Below, piece by piece: positions 31,615 to 36,183 of a stretch of DNA of 36,183 nt; position 1 is the stretch's first letter; each line of letters opens with the position of its first letter. Made by a program: the position numbers and the translations under genes. The notes under the pieces are model-generated. The model made no database searches. It was not told the origin of the DNA and saw nothing but the letters and a program-made list of their open reading frames with translations. This DNA comes from an uncultured Clostridia bacterium (GTDB taxonomy: Bacteria; Bacillota; Clostridia; Oscillospirales; Ruminococcaceae), in contig CANQVG010000017.1 in NCBI GenBank assembly GCA_947627235.1, positions 1 to 36,183 of the forward strand, in the 5' to 3' direction.

Positions 31615-32637
31615 TTACATCTCTCCTTTTTCGTTTGATATCCACGCCAGATGGCTTATTCCCGGAATACTCATTCCCTGCTGACTTGAAGTCGGACTTA
31701 AAAGCGCACCCGTAGCCGCAAAAAGAATATTTTTTAGTCTGCCTGCCTTTATCTCCGGCAGAAAATATCCGCAGAGCATCGACGCAGCACACCCGCAGCC
31801 GGAACCGCCCGCATGCACGTCCTGACTTTTCTGGTCGTAAATCATTCTGCCGCAGTCAAGGTGGTTTGCTCTCAAATCAATGCCGTCCCGTTCGGCAAGC
31901 TCGCACAAAAGCCTCGACCCTACGTTTCCGAGATCTCCTGTGACTATCGCGTCGAAATCGGTGGGCTTATATCCAGTATCCTTAAAGAACTGCGATATCG
32001 TGGAATAAGCCGCGGGCGCCATTGCCGCGCCCATATTGTTTGCATCCTTGATGCCCTTGTCCTCAATGGTTCCTATAGTCACCGCGCGAACGTACGGCGG
32101 CTGGGAGCCCTGCTCGGTTATAAGCGCTCCTGAGGCTGTAGCCGTCCACTGCGAAGTCGGGGTGCGCTGACCGCCGTATTCGAGTGGAAAGCGGTACTGA
32201 CGCTCCGCAGTACAGAAATGCGACGACGTTATTGCCACGGTCATCTTTGAGGCGCCGCCGTCGGTCAGAAGCGAAGCAAGCGTAAGCCCCTCGGACATAG
32301 TCGAGCAGGCGCCGTATATTCCGAGAAACGGAATCCTGAAATCCAAAATTCCGAAGCTTGTACTGATGCACTGGTTCAAAAGGTCGCCGCCAAGCATCAA
32401 AGAGATTGCCTCCGGCTCTACTCCGCGCTTTTCCACAGCGTTTTGCAGAGCAAGACCCTGCATCGCGCTTTCTGCGTGTTCAAAGCTGTCCTGACCGAAG
32501 TAGTCGTCTGTATCAATATAATCGAAGCAGGAACCGTAAGGCCCGTCGCCCTCTTTTTTTCCGCCCACTGCCGCAAACGAGCTTATAGATACGCTGTTTT
32601 GCATAGCGACGGTGGATTTTCCTATTCTTATCGACAA
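31615..32637 (-). CDS. spoVAD: Stage V sporulation protein AD
   Basis: 340 residues. SpoVAD is the peripheral, dipicolinate-binding subunit of the SpoVA channel, built on a thiolase-like fold without thiolase activity. The N-terminal RIGKSTVAMQNSVSI, GPYGSCFDYIDTDDYFGQDSFEHAE and C-terminal GSGCGCAASMLCGYFLPEI are characteristic. The start is taken as TTG 32637, 6 nt after GGGAGTG, giving the usual M-S-I-R-I-G; a GTG at 32646 lies inside the ribosome site. spoVAC, which normally precedes it, is absent; an unrelated divergent gene starts 148 bp upstream. Confidence 0.93.
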   Translation of the reverse strand: MSIRIGKSTVAMQNSVSISSFAAVGGKKEGDGPYGSCFDYIDTDDYFGQDSFEHAESAMQGLALQNAVEKRGVEPEAISLMLGGDLLNQCISTSFGILDFRIPFLGIYGACSTMSEGLTLASLLTDGGASKMTVAITSSHFCTAERQYRFPLEYGGQRTPTSQWTATASGALITEQGSQPPYVRAVTIGTIEDKGIKDANNMGAAMAPAAYSTISQFFKDTGYKPTDFDAIVTGDLGNVGSRLLCELAERDGIDLRANHLDCGRMIYDQKSQDVHAGGSGCGCAASMLCGYFLPEIKAGRLKNILFAATGALLSPTSSQQGMSIPGISHLAWISNEKGEM

Positions 32638-32709
32638 ATTTATCACTCCCGAAGAAAATTATTTCTGGTGTAGTTTTTGCGGAAATTGCAGAATTTATGC
32701 GCGTTTAAC

Positions 32710-32738
32710 TTGAAAAACGACCGATGATGTGGTATTAT
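32710..32738 (+). promoter_or_regulatory. Promoter of the orphan lipoprotein gene
   Basis: TTGAAA (32,710-32,715), 17-bp spacer, TATTAT (32,733-32,738), about 47 bp before the ATG. The stretch 32,647-32,784 must also hold the spoVAD promoter, probably for SigG; only weak candidates are seen there. Confidence 0.7.
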
Positions 32739-32784
32739 ATATTCTTAAGCAAATCTTTGGCAAAATCGCGAAAGGAAATGCAGT

Positions 32785-33588
32785 ATGAAACAGAGTTTTT
32801 TAAAATTTATTCTTACCGCCGCGCTGTTCGCCGCGCTTCTTATGACTCAGGGCTGCAGCGCGGCAAATGAGCCTGTCGCCTCAGACCCAAATGTGCCGGA
32901 CAAAACCGTCGCCCCGCTGAATACGGCTGTCACTACCTTTTCAGCTTCTGCAGAAGCCTCCGCGTCGACAGTCCCCGACGCTTCTTACGAGGTCAATACC
33001 GTCTCAACCGAGCCCTTGCAGGAGCAGACTACCGCCAAAGAATACGCTTCGGAACAGGTTCAAGATACATTGGATACAAAAGCTATGGAGTACCTTAATC
33101 TCCTCAACTCGGATAAGGTTCACGCGAGCTATCTTGAAATCGAATCCATCGACGGTGAAAATATGTTCAGCACTCACCGGGAATACTTTGTGAACGGCAG
33201 CGACAGAATATACATAAACGACGACTACAAAACGCTGATAATAAACGGCACTGTGACATACATCGACTATGAGTCGGAAATATACTACAGCTATCCGGAC
33301 GAGGGCGTCTACGGGCTTGATTTCGGATATGAGCTTCCGCTTTACAGGCTGATTTCCGTCTCTGAGGAGGACGGAGTTCTGACCGAAGAATATTCGGTAG
33401 AGGGCTATGGTCTGACCTCAACGTGGAAATTCGGAAACGACGGAACGGTAAAGGTGTCCGACCGCTTTGACGGCGGCAGTTTTACGCTCTACACCTTTGA
33501 TACGATAGACGGCGCAACGGATTCGATGGATTTTTCGATACCCGAAAGCTTCACCGAGGTTGACGCCGAAGAATATATGAATTATTGA
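32785..33588 (+). CDS. Putative lipoprotein of unknown function
   Basis: 267 residues that I do not recognise. The N-terminus has a signal sequence ending MTQGC (Cys about 26); the lipobox is imperfect because Gln is at -2, so lipidation is likely but not certain. Residues about 28-95 are rich in Ser, Thr, Ala and Pro, like a flexible wall-spanning linker. The folded part (about 96-267) is rich in alternating Tyr and acidic residues and beta-strand-like, recalling the LolA/LppX-type fold in broad pattern only. ATG follows AAAGGAAAT. A cyclophilin gene lies 16 bp downstream and is probably co-transcribed. Confidence 0.75.
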   Translation: MKQSFLKFILTAALFAALLMTQGCSAANEPVASDPNVPDKTVAPLNTAVTTFSASAEASASTVPDASYEVNTVSTEPLQEQTTAKEYASEQVQDTLDTKAMEYLNLLNSDKVHASYLEIESIDGENMFSTHREYFVNGSDRIYINDDYKTLIINGTVTYIDYESEIYYSYPDEGVYGLDFGYELPLYRLISVSEEDGVLTEEYSVEGYGLTSTWKFGNDGTVKVSDRFDGGSFTLYTFDTIDGATDSMDFSIPESFTEVDAEEYMNY

Positions 33589-33604
33589 TTAAAGGAGAAT
33601 TGTT

Positions 33605-34075
33605 ATGGTAGTAATCGAAATGCAGAACGGACACAAAATCAAACTTGAGCTTTATCCCGAATATGCGCCGATAACCGTCGCAAACTTTGAAGAACTCGTT
33701 TCGGAGCACTTTTACGACGGACTCATCTTCCACCGCATAATCGAAGGATTTATGATTCAGGGCGGCGACCCCGAAGGCACCGGTATGGGCGGCTCGAAAG
33801 AGAAAATCAAGGGCGAATTTCGCGCAAACGGCGTTAAGAACGACCTTAAACACACGCGCGGCGTGATTTCTATGGCGCGCTCCCAAAACCCCGATTCGGC
33901 GTCGTCTCAGTTCTTCATTATGCACCGCGACGCTCCACATCTCGACGGACAGTATGCGGCGTTCGGCAAGGTGGTCGAGGGAATAGAAGTAGTAGACGAG
34001 ATAGCCTCCTGCAAAACCGACTTCCGCGACAGACCGCTTAAAGAGCAAAAGATAAAGAGCATAACAATAGAGTGA
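33605..34075 (+). CDS. Cyclophilin-type peptidyl-prolyl cis-trans isomerase
   Basis: 156 residues, a single compact cyclophilin domain without signal peptide, so cytoplasmic. Core motifs are FHRIIEGFMIQGGDPEGTG (catalytic Arg in FHR) and SSQFFIMHRDAPHLDGQYAAFG. It speeds proline isomerisation in folding proteins. The Trp of the cyclosporin site is replaced by His (PHLDG), common in bacterial forms. ATG follows AAAGGAGAA and lies 16 bp after the lipoprotein gene, sharing its promoter; the GC-rich hairpin element begins 10 bp after its stop. Confidence 0.93.
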   Translation: MVVIEMQNGHKIKLELYPEYAPITVANFEELVSEHFYDGLIFHRIIEGFMIQGGDPEGTGMGGSKEKIKGEFRANGVKNDLKHTRGVISMARSQNPDSASSQFFIMHRDAPHLDGQYAAFGKVVEGIEVVDEIASCKTDFRDRPLKEQKIKSITIE

Positions 34076-34085
34076 CCGACGCTAC

Positions 34086-34240
34086 GGCGGGGCTTCGGGC
34101 GGGCAACCCCCGCCCGAAGCGCGGATTTCTCCCGAAAGCGGCAAAGCCGCTTTCTGCCCGCGGACTGCGTCCGCGGGACAAACCGCCGCAGGCGGTTTGA
34201 GGAGAAATTCGCGCGCGCCGCGAACGCGGCGCGCCCCGCC
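34086..34240. repeat. 155-bp GC-rich nested multi-hairpin element
   Basis: An outer stem (GGCGGGGC 34,086-34,093 with GCCCCGCC 34,233-34,240) encloses hairpin 1 (34,092-34,103 with 34,109-34,120), a second long stem (34,121-34,132 with 34,201-34,212, all paired if one G-U is allowed) and hairpin 5 (34,213-34,222 with 34,225-34,234). The second stem encloses hairpins 2 (34,134-34,142/34,146-34,154), 3 (34,157-34,165/34,169-34,177) and 4 (34,179-34,187/34,191-34,199), giving a cloverleaf. Nearly every base is paired. There is no coding capacity and no T-tract. It could be a dispersed palindromic element, a structured RNA, or a strong transcript-end barrier between the cyclophilin and uvrC genes. 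Confidence 0.8.
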
Positions 34241-34275
34241 ACAGTTCATATCCATTTACGGAAAGGAGGATTTTT

Positions 34276-36126
34276 ATGCGCGTAACGCTTGAGGATAACC
34301 CGCGTCTGCCTGATCTTCGCGAGAAAACCCAAAAGCTCTCGCATCTTCCGGGCTGCTATATTATGCGCAATAAGGCAGGCACCATTATTTACATCGGCAA
34401 GGCGAAAAACCTCCATAACCGCGTATCCTCCTATTTCCGCGACAGCGAGCATCTTCCCAAGGTCGCAAAAATGGTCTCAAACGTCTACGACTACGACTTT
34501 ATAGTCACAGATTCGGAATATGAGGCGCTTGTCCTCGAAAGCTCGTTAATAAAGCAGCACAAGCCAAAGTACAACATTCTTTTGAAGGACGACAAGGGCT
34601 ACTCCTACATCAAAATTTCCGACGAGGACTTTCCGCGTATCACCCGTGAAATGCAGAAAAAGGGCAGCGGGACCTTCATCGGTCCCTATACCTCGAGCTT
34701 CACCTCAAAGCAGACCGTCGAGGAGGTAAACCGCGTATTTATGCTCCCGACCTGCCGAAGGGTCTTTCCGCGTGATTTCGGTAAGGAGCGCCCCTGCCTC
34801 AACTTCCAGATAAAGCGCTGCATCGGACTCTGCCGCGGGTGTTTTTCAAAGGATGACTACCGTTCAATTATCGACGAAGCGGTGGAATATATAAAGTCGG
34901 GCAGCACTGCGTCTGTCGAGGAGATGACCGCCCAGATGAACGAAGCGGCGGAGAACCTCGACTTTGAAAAGGCTGCAATGCTGCGTGACAGAATCAACGC
35001 CGTCAGCCGCGCCGCCGAGACCCAGAAAGTCTTTGAAAAAAACATTTCGGACTGCGACGTCATAGCCCTCGCGAGAAACGGCGGCACAAGCTGCGTTTCT
35101 GTGCTCGTATACCGCGACGGAAAGCTTACCGACAAGTCTGACTTCATTCTCGGCGAGACCGAGGACGACTCCGACACCCGTGAGACTTTTCTCACGCAGT
35201 ATTACGACTACGGCGCCAAGATCCCGCACGACATCTATCTCGACACCGAAATTGAGAGCGCCGAGGTTATTGAACGCTATTTCCGCGAAAAATCGGGACA
35301 CGCGGTGCATATTCTTGTCCCGAAGCGGGGCGAGATGCTCTCGCTGATTAAGCTTGCAAAGTCAAACGCCGCAGAAAAGCTCTCGCTGTCGGTCGGCAGA
35401 AGCGGCAAGGAAATCGCCACGCTCGAGGAGCTGGGCAAGCTTCTCGGCCTTTCGAAACCGCCGCTCTACATCGAGTGCTACGACATCTCCAACCTCTCCT
35501 CTTCGGATATGGTGGGCGGTATGGTGGTTCTTGACAACGGCCGCCCCGCGAAAAGATACTACAAAAAGTTCAGTATAAAGACCGTCTACGAGCAGAACGA
35601 TTACGCCTGTATGCAGGAGGTTCTGCGGCGGCGTTTTGAAAACTATTTCGACCCCGACTGCCGCGACACCGGTTTTTCGACTATGCCCGACCTCATCTTT
35701 CTGGACGGCGGCAGGGGACACGTAGCGTCAGTGGCGCCTATGCTTAAAGACATGGGCGTTGAAGCGCCGGTCTACGGGCTGGTAAAGGACGACCGCCACC
35801 GCACCCGCGCAGTCGTTTCTCCCGACGGCGGCGAAATCGTAATCTCCAAAAACCGCGCGGTCTTTAATATGCTTACCCGACTTCAGGACGAGGTCCACAG
35901 ATACACGATAACCTACCAATCTAAGCGCCACTCGGCAAAGACCTTTGAAAGCGAGCTTACAAAGATTCCCGGAATCGGTCCAAAAAAGGCTCAGGCGCTC
36001 TTTACGGCGTTTCGCACAAAGCAGGCGCTCCGCGAAGCCTCCGTCGAGGACATAGCAAGAGTTATGAAAATAAGCCCCGAAAAGGCGAACGAAGTGATCG
36101 AGTCGTTTATTTCGCAGATAAAATGA
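34276..36126 (+). CDS. uvrC: Excinuclease ABC subunit C
   Basis: 616 residues, full length. UvrC makes both cuts around a DNA lesion in nucleotide excision repair. Domains in order: GIY-YIG nuclease (about 20-100; GCYIMRNKAGTIIYIGKAKN), a cysteine cluster (PTCRRVF, RPCLNF, KRCIGLCRGC) typical of the iron-sulfur or zinc-binding part, a UVR helix pair for UvrB binding (EEMTAQMNEAAENLDFEKAA), the RNase H-like nuclease (ECYDISNLSSSDMVGGMVVL) and C-terminal helix-hairpin-helix repeats (IPGIGPKKAQALF, VMKISPEKANEVI). ATG follows AAAGGAGGA, 35 bp after the nested hairpin element. Confidence 0.97.
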   Translation: MRVTLEDNPRLPDLREKTQKLSHLPGCYIMRNKAGTIIYIGKAKNLHNRVSSYFRDSEHLPKVAKMVSNVYDYDFIVTDSEYEALVLESSLIKQHKPKYNILLKDDKGYSYIKISDEDFPRITREMQKKGSGTFIGPYTSSFTSKQTVEEVNRVFMLPTCRRVFPRDFGKERPCLNFQIKRCIGLCRGCFSKDDYRSIIDEAVEYIKSGSTASVEEMTAQMNEAAENLDFEKAAMLRDRINAVSRAAETQKVFEKNISDCDVIALARNGGTSCVSVLVYRDGKLTDKSDFILGETEDDSDTRETFLTQYYDYGAKIPHDIYLDTEIESAEVIERYFREKSGHAVHILVPKRGEMLSLIKLAKSNAAEKLSLSVGRSGKEIATLEELGKLLGLSKPPLYIECYDISNLSSSDMVGGMVVLDNGRPAKRYYKKFSIKTVYEQNDYACMQEVLRRRFENYFDPDCRDTGFSTMPDLIFLDGGRGHVASVAPMLKDMGVEAPVYGLVKDDRHRTRAVVSPDGGEIVISKNRAVFNMLTRLQDEVHRYTITYQSKRHSAKTFESELTKIPGIGPKKAQALFTAFRTKQALREASVEDIARVMKISPEKANEVIESFISQIK

Positions 36127-36146
36127 CATATTTTTTGCTTTGGCTA

Positions 36147-36175
36147 TAGACAACCGAGGAAAAATCAAGTATAAT
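36147..36175 (+). promoter_or_regulatory. Outward promoter at the right edge
   Basis: TAGACA (36,147-36,152), 17-bp spacer, TATAAT (36,170-36,175). It should drive a gene beyond the window. No terminator for uvrC is seen between its stop and this promoter. Confidence 0.7.
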
Positions 36176-36183
36176 AGTTGTCG

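Noticed and set aside
1-36183. CRISPR arrays, tRNA or rRNA genes, transposases, phage or toxin-antitoxin genes
   Set aside because: Looked for on both strands by eye; none found.

Overview
The window looks like chromosomal DNA from an endospore-forming Gram-positive of the class Clostridia, probably an Oscillospirales/Ruminococcaceae-like gut lineage; the lineage is inferred from gene content and style, not from a marker tree. Supporting signs are SpoVAD, SpoVAE and YpeB, strong Shine-Dalgarno sites (GGAGG), sigma-A promoters with near-consensus hexamers, frequent TTG starts, and a type IV pilus cluster that has no secretin gene.

Region 1 (1-10,523, all on the minus strand) starts at the window edge with a hairpin-rich GC repeat. 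It continues as an 11-gene type IV pilus operon read from a promoter at 10,495-10,523: pilB, pilC, major pilin, prepilin peptidase, pilM, pilN, pilO and four minor or pseudopilins. One of the minor pilins is a 683-residue pilin-adhesin with GLUG-type repeats. Unusual points are an apparent ACG start for pilC, TTG starts for two minor pilins, two minor pilins without the conserved Glu+5, no pilT, and a roughly 230-nt leader.

Region 2 (10,583-15,540) holds an ACT-domain regulator with homoserine dehydrogenase, mnmA back to back with a NUDIX hydrolase (their -35 elements overlap), and a MarR regulator plus DegV pair under a consensus promoter flanked by two near-identical 20-bp operators.

Region 3 (15,628-22,577) has a tandem pair of SGNH/GDSL esterase lipoproteins, then the arginine operon argCJBD on the opposite strand. 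The argC promoter carries a perfect 19-bp dyad in its spacer.

Region 4 (22,693-29,018, minus) contains an atypical EF-G-like GTPase, the germination protein YpeB, class II fructose-bisphosphate aldolase and a clan-A (GH26-like) glycoside hydrolase without a signal peptide. Most are single-gene units with their own promoter or terminator.

Region 5 (29,106-36,183) contains a MATE transporter, a small anchored orphan protein, spoVAD-spoVAE without spoVAC, an orphan lipoprotein, a cyclophilin, uvrC and an outward promoter at the right edge. Between the cyclophilin and uvrC lies a 155-bp GC-rich element that folds into nested stems carrying five hairpins; it is the most striking unexplained structure here. 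No rRNA, tRNA, CRISPR array, transposase or phage gene was recognised.
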